A stretch of DNA of 15,467 nucleotides from an uncultured Terrimonas sp. (GTDB taxonomy: Bacteria > Bacteroidota > Bacteroidia > Chitinophagales > Chitinophagaceae). The notes below the pieces were generated by a model that was not told the DNA's origin, made no database searches, and worked only from the letters and a program-made list of their open reading frames with translations. Location of the stretch: positions 1-15,467 of the forward strand of contig CAMPJQ010000015.1 in the NCBI GenBank assembly GCA_946886925.1, in the 5' to 3' direction. Shown in pieces: positions 1 to 7,600 of the stretch (position 1 is its first letter; the number at the start of each line of letters is the position of its first letter). Position numbers and translations under genes: made by a program.

Positions 1-665
1 AGCGTTTCAATGGTTTTTAAATTGCCTCCTGTTAATGTGCCTTCGGTAATACCATTCCGGTTTCTTAAATGGGGTAAGGCAGTGTATTTCATTTTAACAC
101 CAGTGATAGCGTCTTTTATAGACACAATGGTTTCTTTTTGCAAAGGTTCGGCATTTAACCAGTCGTCGGGAAAACTATTGCACATTTTTGAATGAATGGT
201 AGCTACCTTGTAATTGCTGTTGATATGACAATGCATAACGGTAATATCGCTGAAGCCAATGATCCATTTGGGTTTGACAAGGAATTTTGAAAAATTAAGC
301 TGATCAATGATCCGGATGGAGCCATAACCACCCCTTGCGCACATAATGGCTTTTATGGACGAATCATCCAGCATCCGCTGAAAATCCTGTGCTCTTTCCT
401 GGTCGGTACCCCCGAAGCTGAAATCTCTTTTCCCTATGGTATCACCCAGTCTTACTTTTAGTCCCCAGCTTTGTATTTGCTCAATCGCCGGTTGAAGTTC
501 CTCAATAGTAATGTATCCTGCCGGGGAAGTAATGGCCACTACATCTCCGGAACTAAGTTGCTGAGGAATGCGAATAGATGGATCCGGGTTGTGCGCGGAA
601 GCTCCCGGGATTTTAAATGAAAGACTGGTCGTAACCAGGGAGGAAAGGAAATGTTTTCGATTCAT
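1..665 (-). CDS. LD-carboxypeptidase, peptidase family S66 (partial, C-terminus beyond left edge)
   Basis: The visible 221 residues match the N-terminal part of S66 serine peptidases, which in characterised members remove the terminal D-alanine of peptidoglycan tetrapeptides at an L,D bond. Visible hallmarks are a 'SSGDVVAITSPAG' opening strand (about 38-50), the 'CARGGYGSIRIID' segment (109-121) and 'GFSDIT' (137-142), whose Ser139 lines up with the family nucleophile. The 'LTGGNL' motif (211-216) comes just before the cut; the catalytic Glu and His lie in the missing half. The start ATG at 665 is the only option close by, since an in-frame TGA lies two codons upstream. The first 24 residues read as an export signal; 'NRKHFL' recalls a Tat motif but with RK in place of RR, so Sec or Tat export is undecided. 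A hairpin with a T-tract sits immediately upstream. The family call is firm; the exact substrate is inferred. Confidence 0.9.
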   Translation of the reverse strand, partial: MNRKHFLSSLVTTSLSFKIPGASAHNPDPSIRIPQQLSSGDVVAITSPAGYITIEELQPAIEQIQSWGLKVRLGDTIGKRDFSFGGTDQERAQDFQRMLDDSSIKAIMCARGGYGSIRIIDQLNFSKFLVKPKWIIGFSDITVMHCHINSNYKVATIHSKMCNSFPDDWLNAEPLQKETIVSIKDAITGVKMKYTALPHLRNRNGITEGTLTGGNLKTIET

Positions 666-669
666 GTGT

Positions 670-677
670 CAAAGTAA
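670..677 (-). promoter_or_regulatory. Possible -7 box for the S66 peptidase gene (near-leaderless)
   Basis: On the minus strand this reads TTACTTTG, seven of eight positions of the Bacteroidota -7 consensus TAnnTTTG counting the two free positions. It ends only four bases before the ATG at 665, so a transcript starting here would have almost no leader. No good -33 box is visible at 17-20 bases upstream; that position falls inside the hairpin. Weak candidate. Confidence 0.3.
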
Positions 678-735
678 AAGAAAATGTTGCTGATGCAGCC
701 GGTGCGAAAAAGCCCGTGGCAACACCAGCAACATT
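676..735 (-). terminator. Hairpin with T-tract between the small exported-protein gene and the S66 peptidase gene
   Basis: AATGTTGCTG (683-692 on the plus strand) and CAGCAACATT (726-735) are perfect 10-bp inverted repeats separated by 33 bases. Read on the minus strand the stem is followed by TTCTTTT, as in a Rho-independent terminator for the gene ending at 765. The long loop can itself fold a short inner stem (CGGGC against GCACCG with one bulged A, T-rich loop). No such T-tract follows on the plus strand, so the element is directional. The stem ends about 18 bases before the ATG of the next gene, so it could also act on that gene. Confidence 0.6.
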
Positions 736-764
736 GTAAGCTCATATAAAAAACTCTTAATATA

Positions 765-1145
765 TTAGCTCTTTTCCTTTAACTCATCAACAACCAAACC
801 CTGCAAACCACCTTTGGTTGAGGCAGTGCCCTTAACCGTAATTTTTTCGCCGGCATGATCTTTTACTTTGGCATAGGCCTCTTTTTTATCGTGATTTTCC
901 ACCAGTAAATATATTTTGCCATCGCTGGTAAGTAAGCCCATTGGGGCGCCACCTTTTATGCAGGCGGCAGCACATCCCTTGTGTTTTTCACCATGAGCGC
1001 CCTTAGCCATATAGCAGGCCATGTCAAGTACTTCGCCTGAAACTGTTTTTGATTCATCCTGTGCATTTGCTCCAAAAGCGAAGAAACAAAAGCTTATTGT
1101 TGCAAGCACTGCTGTTTTTCGGAAACTAAAATGAAGACTTTTCAT
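765..1145 (-). CDS. Small exported protein with conserved-looking Cys/His pattern, function unknown
   Basis: A 126-residue protein with a clear Sec signal peptide: basic start (K2, R9, K10), hydrophobic stretch 11-25, and a type I cleavage site after 'ANA' (26-28). The mature part is about 98 residues. It opens with 'SGEVLDMACY' and has Cys44, His51, His55, Cys58 and Cys62, giving a HxxCxxxC arrangement followed by a Gly-rich turn 'KGGAPMGLLTSDGKIYLL' (64-81). The remainder alternates short strands and glycines ('GEKITVKGTAS'), suggesting a small beta-barrel or OB-like fold. I believe similar small periplasmic proteins occur in several phyla, but I cannot name a characterised member. The Cys/His cluster could bind a metal or form a disulfide; no CxxCH haem motif is present. 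The last Cys has no lipobox, so it is not an obvious lipoprotein. It is divergent from metG and is followed by a terminator-like hairpin, so it is probably transcribed alone. Confidence 0.85.
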   Translation of the reverse strand: MKSLHFSFRKTAVLATISFCFFAFGANAQDESKTVSGEVLDMACYMAKGAHGEKHKGCAAACIKGGAPMGLLTSDGKIYLLVENHDKKEAYAKVKDHAGEKITVKGTASTKGGLQGLVVDELKEKS

Positions 1146-1308
1146 AAAAGATTATTTTTGATGTGAGGAATAAGACTTTCTTTTTAGGAGACAGTAAATG
1201 TATGAAATTCCTGGAAGAGTTTTTATTTATCTCAGTACTTCATAGTCAAAAGGGTACATATTGGTATGATTGGGGAGATTTCCTGGTCAATGATATGGCA
1301 GTATCCTT

Positions 1309-1332
1309 ATGCAAAAATGGAAGCATTTGCAT
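1309..1332. repeat. Short inverted repeat upstream of metG
   Basis: ATGCAAA (1309-1315) and TTTGCAT (1326-1332) form a perfect 7-bp inverted repeat with a 10-base spacer. It lies 46-69 bp upstream of the metG -7 box, in the divergent gap 1146-1402. It could be an operator or chance. The rest of this gap shows no credible gene. Confidence 0.3.
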
Positions 1333-1377
1333 TATTGGGCCCTAACGAATGGATACAATCATGTCGCTATATTGAGT

Positions 1378-1385
1378 TACTTTTG
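1378..1385 (+). promoter_or_regulatory. -7 promoter box of metG
   Basis: TACTTTTG is an exact match to the Bacteroidota sigma factor -7 consensus TAnnTTTG and ends 17 bases before the metG ATG at 1403, a usual distance for this phylum. A TTG-type -33 box at standard spacing is not evident. Confidence 0.6.
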
Positions 1386-1402
1386 CATTCCTTTTTACAT
1401 AT

Positions 1403-3493
1403 ATGAAAGATTATAAAAGAATTTTGGTTACAGCGGCATTGCCTTATGCAAATGGCCCGGTGCATATTGGTCATTTGGCAGGTTGTTATAGACCCGCGGA
1501 TATCTATGTACGTTACCAGAGAGCGCAAAAGCAGGATATCAAATTTGTAGGCGGCAGTGATGAGCATGGTGTTCCTATTACCATAAGGGCGATGAAAGAG
1601 GGAGTGAGCCCGCAGCAGATCGTTGATAAATATCATGCTGTAATTAAGGATAGTTTTGAAAAGATGGGCATTTCATTCGATATCTATTCACGTACATCTA
1701 ATCCTGTGCATCATAAAACAGCAGCAGATTTTTTTAAGAAATTATATGATGACGGGTTGTTTGAAGAAAAAGAGACGGAGCAATACTATGATGAAAAAAC
1801 CAAAACTTTCCTCGCCGACAGGTACATCACCGGTACCTGTCCTGTTTGTGGCAATCCTAACGCTTATGGCGATCAGTGCGAAAAATGCGGGTCGTCGCTC
1901 AGCCCCGAGCAACTCATTAATCCGCGCAGTACCCTTAGCGACGCTGTGCCGGTAAAAAAATTAACCAAACACTGGTATTTTCCTCTGCAAAATTATGAAC
2001 CCTGGCTTAAGCAGTGGGTGCTGGAAGACCATAAAGAATGGAAAAACAACGTATACGGCCAATGTAAAAGCTGGCTGGATAACGGACTGCAAAGCAGGGC
2101 GATGACACGCGACAGCAACTGGGGCATTAAAGTTCCATTACCTGATGCAGAAGGTAAAGTATTGTATGTATGGTTTGACGCGCCCATTGGCTATATCAGT
2201 GCAACAAAGGAGCTAACAGACCAATGGGCTGATTACTGGTGCAAAGAAGATACCAAGCTGGTGCATTTTATTGGCAAGGATAATATCGTATTTCATTGCA
2301 TAATCTTTCCTGCGATGCTTAAAGCGCATGGCGACTTTGTGCTGCCTGATAATGTACCTGCCAATGAGTTTTTGAATATTGAAGGGGAGAAAGTTTCTAC
2401 CAGCCGCAACTGGGCAGTGTGGGTGCATGAATACCTCAAAGATTTTCCGGGCTGCGAAGATGTATTGCGGTATGTACTATGTGCCAATGCTCCCGAAACC
2501 AAGGACAATGATTTTACGTGGAAAGATTTCCAGGACAGGAACAACAGTGAACTGGTGGCCATTTTTGGTAATTTTGTAAACCGGTCGCTGGTACTTATGC
2601 ATAAATTGTGCGGCGGTAAAGTACCTGTTTTTCATAATGCTATTATTGATGCAGATGATAAGCAGTTAATGGAAGATATTCAATCTGCCAAAGCAAAGGT
2701 TACCCAATCTATTGAAGAATACCGGTTCAGGGAGGCGTTGTACGAGATCATAGACTTGAGCCGAAAGGGTAATCAATACCTTCAAAAAAAAGAACCCTGG
2801 AAGAAAGCTGGCATAGAAAACGGGCAGCAACTAATAGATAATTGTATTCACCTGAGCCTGCAGCTCACCGCTAATCTTGCCATTCTCATCAACCCATTCT
2901 TACCCGTCACTGCACGAAAAATGTTACACATGCTGAAAGTGGTAGAAAAAATGTTAGACTGGGAAAATGCAGGCAGCTTCAAATTACTGAGTGTGGGTTA
3001 TACTTTACGTGCACCTGAATTGCTGTTCAGAAAAATAGAGGATAGTGAAATAGCCGCACAGGTGGAGAAGTTGAGGGCAAATGCTATTGCCGGTTCCAAT
3101 ACGCAAAATGTTGAAAAAAAATCTGCCGGAGGCAATGTGGTTCAGCCGATGGAAAATATGCTTAAGCAGGAAATTGTTTACGACGATTTTTCAAAATTGG
3201 ATCTGAAAACAGGGAAGATATTATCTGCCGAAAAAGTAGAAAAAGCGGATAAGCTGTTAAAGCTGGAAATTGATCTTGGTTTTGAGAAGCGCACTATTGT
3301 TTCGGGTATTGCATTGCATTTCAAACCTGAAGAGATTGTTGGAAAACAGGTGGTAGTTGTTGCAAACCTGGCGCCACGTAAAATGCGTGGTATTGAAAGC
3401 AATGGTATGATATTAATGGCAGAAGATAAAAACGGAAAGCTGCATTTTGTAAATACTGAAGAAGCAATAGAGCCGGGAGCAGGAGTGAGTTAG
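1403..3493 (+). CDS. metG: Methionyl-tRNA synthetase
   Basis: Charges tRNA(Met), including initiator tRNA, with methionine in the cytoplasm. The 696-residue protein has all parts of a class I MetRS: the HIGH signature at 21-24 inside '[14 protein letters not shown]', a zinc knuckle of the CxxC...CxxC kind (Cys146, Cys149, Cys159, Cys162), and the second ATP-binding signature as 'KVSTSRN' (330-336), the KMSKS equivalent common in bacterial MetG1. The helical anticodon-binding domain follows (about 365-545). A low-conservation linker (about 550-590) leads to a C-terminal EMAPII/Trbp111-like tRNA-binding domain (about 594-696) that usually promotes dimerisation. Length and domain order are normal. 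The start ATG is supported by the exact -7 promoter box 17 bases upstream. It appears monocistronic: both neighbours lie on the minus strand. Confidence 0.98.
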   Translation: MKDYKRILVTAALPYANGPVHIGHLAGCYRPADIYVRYQRAQKQDIKFVGGSDEHGVPITIRAMKEGVSPQQIVDKYHAVIKDSFEKMGISFDIYSRTSNPVHHKTAADFFKKLYDDGLFEEKETEQYYDEKTKTFLADRYITGTCPVCGNPNAYGDQCEKCGSSLSPEQLINPRSTLSDAVPVKKLTKHWYFPLQNYEPWLKQWVLEDHKEWKNNVYGQCKSWLDNGLQSRAMTRDSNWGIKVPLPDAEGKVLYVWFDAPIGYISATKELTDQWADYWCKEDTKLVHFIGKDNIVFHCIIFPAMLKAHGDFVLPDNVPANEFLNIEGEKVSTSRNWAVWVHEYLKDFPGCEDVLRYVLCANAPETKDNDFTWKDFQDRNNSELVAIFGNFVNRSLVLMHKLCGGKVPVFHNAIIDADDKQLMEDIQSAKAKVTQSIEEYRFREALYEIIDLSRKGNQYLQKKEPWKKAGIENGQQLIDNCIHLSLQLTANLAILINPFLPVTARKMLHMLKVVEKMLDWENAGSFKLLSVGYTLRAPELLFRKIEDSEIAAQVEKLRANAIAGSNTQNVEKKSAGGNVVQPMENMLKQEIVYDDFSKLDLKTGKILSAEKVEKADKLLKLEIDLGFEKRTIVSGIALHFKPEEIVGKQVVVVANLAPRKMRGIESNGMILMAEDKNGKLHFVNTEEAIEPGAGVS

Positions 3494-3501
3494 GGTGAGG
3501 G

Positions 3502-3536
3502 GTTGCAGGTTTCAGGGCACAAGTTGCAGGTTACAA
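3502..3536. repeat. Degenerate heptanucleotide repeat array, family 1
   Basis: Starting nine bases after the metG stop, the sequence divides into five consecutive 7-base units: GTTGCAG, GTTTCAG, GGCACAA, GTTGCAG, GTTACAA. Units 1 and 4 are identical, making a 10-bp direct repeat (GTTGCAGGTT) with a 21-bp period. No open reading frame explains the period. From memory, similar GTTGCAG/GTTACAA strings occur between genes of other Chitinophagia and Sphingobacteriia genomes. Confidence 0.6.
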
Positions 3537-3648
3537 GTCGTCCATGCCTAAATAACGTTGACCGTTTTTTGAACTGTGTTTGCTTTTTTATTCGTTACTG
3601 TTACCCTCGTTGATCAAGATGATTGTTCTGTTGTTGCTTTGTATTCAC

Positions 3649-3683
3649 TTCGGATTTCGAATTCCCGGCTTCGGATTTGGTGC
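3649..3683. repeat. Degenerate heptanucleotide repeat array, family 2
   Basis: Five consecutive 7-base units: TTCGGAT, TTCGAAT, TCCCGGC, TTCGGAT, TTGGTGC, with units 1 and 4 identical (10-bp direct repeat CTTCGGATTT, 21-bp period). On the opposite strand the unit reads AAATCCG/AAATTCG, which resembles the AAATCTG/AAATTTC units at 4597-4617 and the CAAATCC pair at 14780-14793. Confidence 0.55.
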
Positions 3684-3815
3684 ATGAATTCGTTATAGCG
3701 ATAGGCTTATTTGTTTTTTGTTATTTGTCTTTTGGTGCTTTGTATTCTTCTTTTATGTGCTGTCTATATGGTATTCTGGTACTCGCCACTGGGCACATAC
3801 GACTTACTACTTCGT

Positions 3816-4505
3816 TCAGGCATCACTATATACCTTGTACAATGGTTCCCTTAAAGAAAGTCCCTTATCGCTGCAGATAAATTCAAGCATATCTGCAACC
3901 TGTTCGGGTTTTACCCATTTGCTCCAATCAGCGTTGGGCATGCTTTCACGGTTAGAGGGGGTATCAATGGTGCTGGGGGCTACTACTGAAGCGGTTACGT
4001 TTTTGCCTTTGGCCGCTGCATTCAGTATATTGGCCAAACTAAACAATAAAGATTTGGAAAGGGTATAGGCTACTGAGTTTTTTGCATGCTCCGGTTCAAT
4101 TACAGGTTTTGCACCTATAAAAACCAATCTTCCATAACTACTTTGCAGCATGTGCTCAAACAATATACGCGAAATATGGTAAGCCGTTTCAAAATTAAGT
4201 GCGAACATTTTTTTCAGCATATCGCCGGTAGTATTTTCTATATTGCCCATGGCAAAACCACCAGCCAAAAATAAGCCACCTTCAATACTGCCATATAAGC
4301 TAATCGCTTCTTTAATAAAAAGAAGGGAAGCATTTTCATCGGTAAGGTCTAACTGGTGCAGCTCAAAGTTCTTGTTGTCTTTGGCAAAACCCAATTCGCT
4401 TCCCGAGCGGGCAATGGCTATTACCCTGTAATCATGGTCCAGGAATTTTTTTACCGTAACGGCTCCCAGATTTCCATTGGCTCCTGTAATAATTATGGTT
4501 TTCAT
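3816..4505 (-). CDS. Short-chain dehydrogenase/reductase, dihydropteridine-reductase-like
   Basis: A 229-residue Rossmann-fold oxidoreductase. The dinucleotide-binding motif TGxxGxxG is at residues 7-14 and the catalytic YxxxK pair is Tyr147/Lys151. The usual catalytic serine before the tyrosine is absent: strand 5 ends 'VFIGAK' (128-133). This is the arrangement remembered for mammalian quinoid dihydropteridine reductase (QDPR), where 'LAGAK' occupies this place. Further similarity to QDPR is 'LAGGFAMGN' (80-88) and 'DTPSNRESMPNADWSKW' (181-197), close to the QDPR 'DTPMNRKSMPEADFSSW' segment. After strand 2, 'IAIARSGS' (29-36) has Arg where NADH-preferring enzymes have Asp, so NADPH use is possible. 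Physiological substrate is unknown. Start ATG follows a hairpin-T-tract and a possible -7 box. Family call is firm; the QDPR-like subfamily rests on remembered motifs. Confidence 0.92.
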   Translation of the reverse strand: MKTIIITGANGNLGAVTVKKFLDHDYRVIAIARSGSELGFAKDNKNFELHQLDLTDENASLLFIKEAISLYGSIEGGLFLAGGFAMGNIENTTGDMLKKMFALNFETAYHISRILFEHMLQSSYGRLVFIGAKPVIEPEHAKNSVAYTLSKSLLFSLANILNAAAKGKNVTASVVAPSTIDTPSNRESMPNADWSKWVKPEQVADMLEFICSDKGLSLREPLYKVYSDA

Positions 4506-4510
4506 AATGT

Positions 4511-4518
4511 GAAATATA
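4511..4518 (-). promoter_or_regulatory. Possible -7 box for the SDR gene (near-leaderless)
   Basis: TATATTTC on the minus strand differs from TAnnTTTG only at the last base. It ends five bases before the ATG at 4505, so the transcript would be essentially leaderless. No clear -33 box is seen; the T-tract of the upstream terminator abuts it. Confidence 0.35.
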
Positions 4519-4519
4519 C

Positions 4520-4554
4520 AAAAAAACAGGCTGATGCAGAAACCGCAGTTCAGC
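4520..4554 (-). terminator. Rho-independent terminator behind sprA
   Basis: On the minus strand GCTGA, a two-base bulge (AC), TGC, a 7-base loop, GCA and TCAGC form an 8-bp bulged stem, followed after three bases by seven T residues (4526 to 4520). It lies 64 bases after the sprA stop codon and ends about 14 bases before the SDR start codon. Position and T-tract suit termination of the ruvA-sprA transcript. Confidence 0.6.
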
Positions 4555-4596
4555 TAACAATGGATGCACTCCTATCCAATTCCACCTCAAATCAAA

Positions 4597-4617
4597 AAAT
4601 CTGAAATTTCAAATTCA
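4597..4617. repeat. Three AAATYYN heptads directly behind the sprA stop
   Basis: AAATCTG, AAATTTC, AAATTCA run in tandem and end at the base next to the sprA stop codon (TAG, 4618-4620). An imperfect earlier unit (AAATCAA, 4589-4595) precedes them out of phase by one. The array includes the palindrome TGAAATTTCA (4602-4611). It is AT-rich, so some regularity may be chance, but it matches the other heptad arrays in this window. Confidence 0.45.
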
Positions 4618-7600
4618 CTATTGCGCCAGCGATATATTAACCTGCACGCCTGCTCTTGTAGTTACCATTGGCGCCGATGAAGAAATATACGGTATTGTTC
4701 TTTGCTGGTCGAAATAGAATTTAAGTTGAATGCGGTTGCTTAATACATAATCAATAGAAGGATTGATGGTGATCACTTTTTGTCCCTGGGTAGCAAAGGC
4801 GTTAGCCTGGTCGAGCCGGCTGTTGGAAGTAATGTTGTCTGTTACGCTGAAGTCTATCGTAAATTTTACATCGCTTTCGGCTCTTTTGCTCGTTGTGTCT
4901 GAGCTTTTGTTGAACAGGTTAATATTGAAAGGCAGCGAAAAACCCCGAATCCGCCAAGAAGCATTTAGATTGATGCCTGAAGAGCGCATTTCGCTTAACT
5001 GGTAGTCAATAAGACTTAAACTCAGGGTGCGGCTTTTAATATATTCAAATCTTATGGCTAACTGGTTGGTCAATGAAAAATCAATGCCCAGTAATGGCGC
5101 GAACTGCTCTTCTATAGTAATATTAGGCACTAAAAAGTAGGGAATGAAATTGTTCGAAGTAGTGTCCAAAAAAGAAGGAAAACCCAGTCTCCACCTGTCC
5201 TGGAAAAGGAGGTTCGAATTAAAAGCATTCATCCCGAGTGTGCTCTTGTAATCATGGCGAAGCGTAAAGCTGGTAAATATTTTATCCAAAGGAGCAATGC
5301 GGTTCAGTCCGCTGTATTCAATATGCCAGTTCGGTTTTGGCAGGTAGCCCGAAAATGGGTTGGAACGTACATTGGTTCCCCCTGTTTTTAGCAACGATAC
5401 CTGGTTGGGATCTTTATTGGTATAAGCAGCTACAAAAGAAGGAATCAGCACATCCTGTGCATACCGGCTGTATCCAAGGTAATACCCATCAGAACCTTTT
5501 ACCTGGCTGTACGGATTTTTAACACCCAACCTTTCCGACATGATCAGCCTGTAGTCCTGGAATTTTTGAAAAGTTTCGCTAATAAGATTGGGATCAGAAT
5601 TTTTGAATAAGGTTTGAAACGCAATATAACTAATGCTGAAACCGCCGCCTGCATAAGGATTAAGATGCCCGAACTGCCCGTTCCCGATGGTGTCTTTAAA
5701 TAATTCGCTGTAGGTCCGGTTGAATGTTTTACTCAGGCTAAAGTCAATACGCAGATCGCGTACCGGTTGTAATTCTGCGGTAATGTTAAATTGCTGGTCA
5801 AAGGTTTGGCGTGTCAGGTTGTTTTGAAGGCTGTCTCTTGATATCCATCCTTTTTGCGCTGCCCTGTCGAGCCAGGCACTGTTGGGTTGTTTGCCCAAAA
5901 TAAAACCCAGTCCCGGAGCCATACTGCCCCAGTTTTGCCCCAGGTATTTGGTACTGTCTGTGTAACCTGGTATAAATGAAGTAGCACCCTCACTATAGGT
6001 GAAGTTAATCCGTTTAACGGATGTGATAATTTTGCCTATGCCTTTTACAAAACCATTTAGTTCGGGTAGTTCATTAGGATCGCGCTTTTTTCTGGTATTA
6101 GCAGTGTCTGCTTTTTGATTGCCGGCTGCCGGCGGTGGTTTGGGAGCATTATCGCCTTGTTGCTCTAATGCCCTGAAGATCCTGAATTTCCCATACAGCC
6201 GGTTAAAATCAAGATCAACCGTGGCAGATTTTGCATTGCTGTTTTGTATGGTATTGCCCAGGTTAATGGCCAAGCGCGATGCGCCTATCCAGCTATAGGT
6301 GGTTTTGTAGGCCAGATTGGCATTGGTCCAGTCTAATAGTGGTAATTTTGAAGTGGGTAATGCATAGGTAAGGTCGGCTCTTTGATTATACAATACATTT
6401 CTCCCCCCTTTAAATAAATTTTTGAATACGGTGTCTTTTTTGGCTTTGTTATCCAATCTGCCCGCAGGCTCATCTATCCTCGCATTGTTCATTGCTTCAA
6501 AATCGAAATTCAGCGAGCGGCTAATGTCCCAGCGATAATTGTAATGCCTGTCGAAAGTAAAAAACTTGTCGTAGGTTTCCGGTATTTTAAAAGGACTGGG
6601 AGCAGTGCCGGGCACGTATACTTCTCGTGGCCGCAATGCACCAAACTGCCGGTTCACATCCCAACGTATACCAATAAGCGAAGGAGTGAAGTTGAGATTA
6701 AAATCACGGACCATAGCAAGCCATGCCGATTTACTTTTGAACATATTTTTGAATGGCTCCCACGATTTTACCTGCCCGGTGTAATTGTATCCTATTCCTG
6801 CTTTGTATTTTTTGATCTCATTGTTTTCAACCAACGGATTATGTTGCTTGATGGAAGTATAGGAATAGCTGAGATCGAAATTGGAAATGCTCCAGATCCT
6901 CTGCTTCTTACCTTCCGGAAGCACTTTCCGCACATTGGTGAAATTGACTGTTTTTATAGTGGTGATATCAATGGCTGCATTCCTTATAGAATCTTTTAAA
7001 TTTCCCTGTGCTGCCCCTAGTTTATCTTTCAGTTTGATATCCATATCATAAGGATCGTATTCGGGTGTGCTAATGGTTTGGGATACACTGGCGTAAAAAG
7101 GAATTTCGATTCCTGCGCCCCGTGGTAATAATTTTCCCAGCTCAAGGTTGGCTGCCGCATCAAACTGAACAAAATTATCTCTTGCTCTTTCGTTTACTCT
7201 TTGCTCCAGGGCTCCAAATCCAACACTATGTGTATTGCCCGAAAAGGTAAGGGTACCCAGATCTGCAAGCGCAAGATCAACCCTGCCCAATGCGGCCCAT
7301 CCTCCCTTTTCATCAATCTGCGAAAGCCGCAATTCATTTATCCATACTTCAGTACAAACAGGTGATCCTGTGCCATCGCCGGGGTTCTCAATACCTACCA
7401 GAAATCCTTTTACCTCTCCAAAGTTGGGATTACCGATTACGGAATAAGTGCGGTTGTCAACGGTTCTGCGGTAAATGGCATTGGGATTGACCAACTGCAG
7501 GTTCCTTTCTGCCTTTAGTTGTTCTAATACGCCCAGGTCAAAATCAAGGTTATTCTCTTCCGGCCATATATCCGTATCGGCAGTAGCACCCGAAGGGGTA

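Larger units (their letters stand above)
3494..3815. other. 322-bp intergenic gap between convergent metG and the SDR gene
   Basis: No gene is supported here. The gap holds two heptad-repeat arrays (3502-3536 and 3649-3683) and a 12-bp direct repeat TGCTTTGTATTC at 3635-3646 and 3736-3747 (101 bp apart). The plus strand is strikingly T-rich from about 3700 to 3770. Short reading frames that start here run antisense into the SDR gene and have no protein-like features. A weak 4-bp stem followed by T residues near 3557-3570 (AACG/CGTT) is the only terminator-like structure for metG and is not convincing. Confidence 0.6.

Noticed and set aside
1163..1345. 60-codon frame upstream of metG
   Set aside because: It fills the divergent promoter region, has no recognisable motif and no promoter of its own.
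1146..1402. Possible methionine riboswitch or T-box leader before metG
   Set aside because: The promoter core lies 17 bases before the ATG, leaving no leader long enough, and no T-box or SAM aptamer motif is visible.
3557..3572. Terminator behind metG
   Set aside because: The stem AACG/CGTT is only four base pairs with T residues after it; too weak to call.
3502..3683. CRISPR array
   Set aside because: Units are 7 bases, degenerate and contiguous, with no uniform repeats of 25-45 bases and no unique spacers or cas genes.
3635..3747. 12-bp direct repeats TGCTTTGTATTC as insertion-sequence target duplications
   Set aside because: The 89 bases between them hold no inverted terminal repeats or transposase remnant; a duplication of 12 bp in T-rich DNA may be chance.
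6544..6999. 151-codon open frame on the plus strand inside sprA
   Set aside because: Same reasoning: fully antisense to SprA and without protein-like features.
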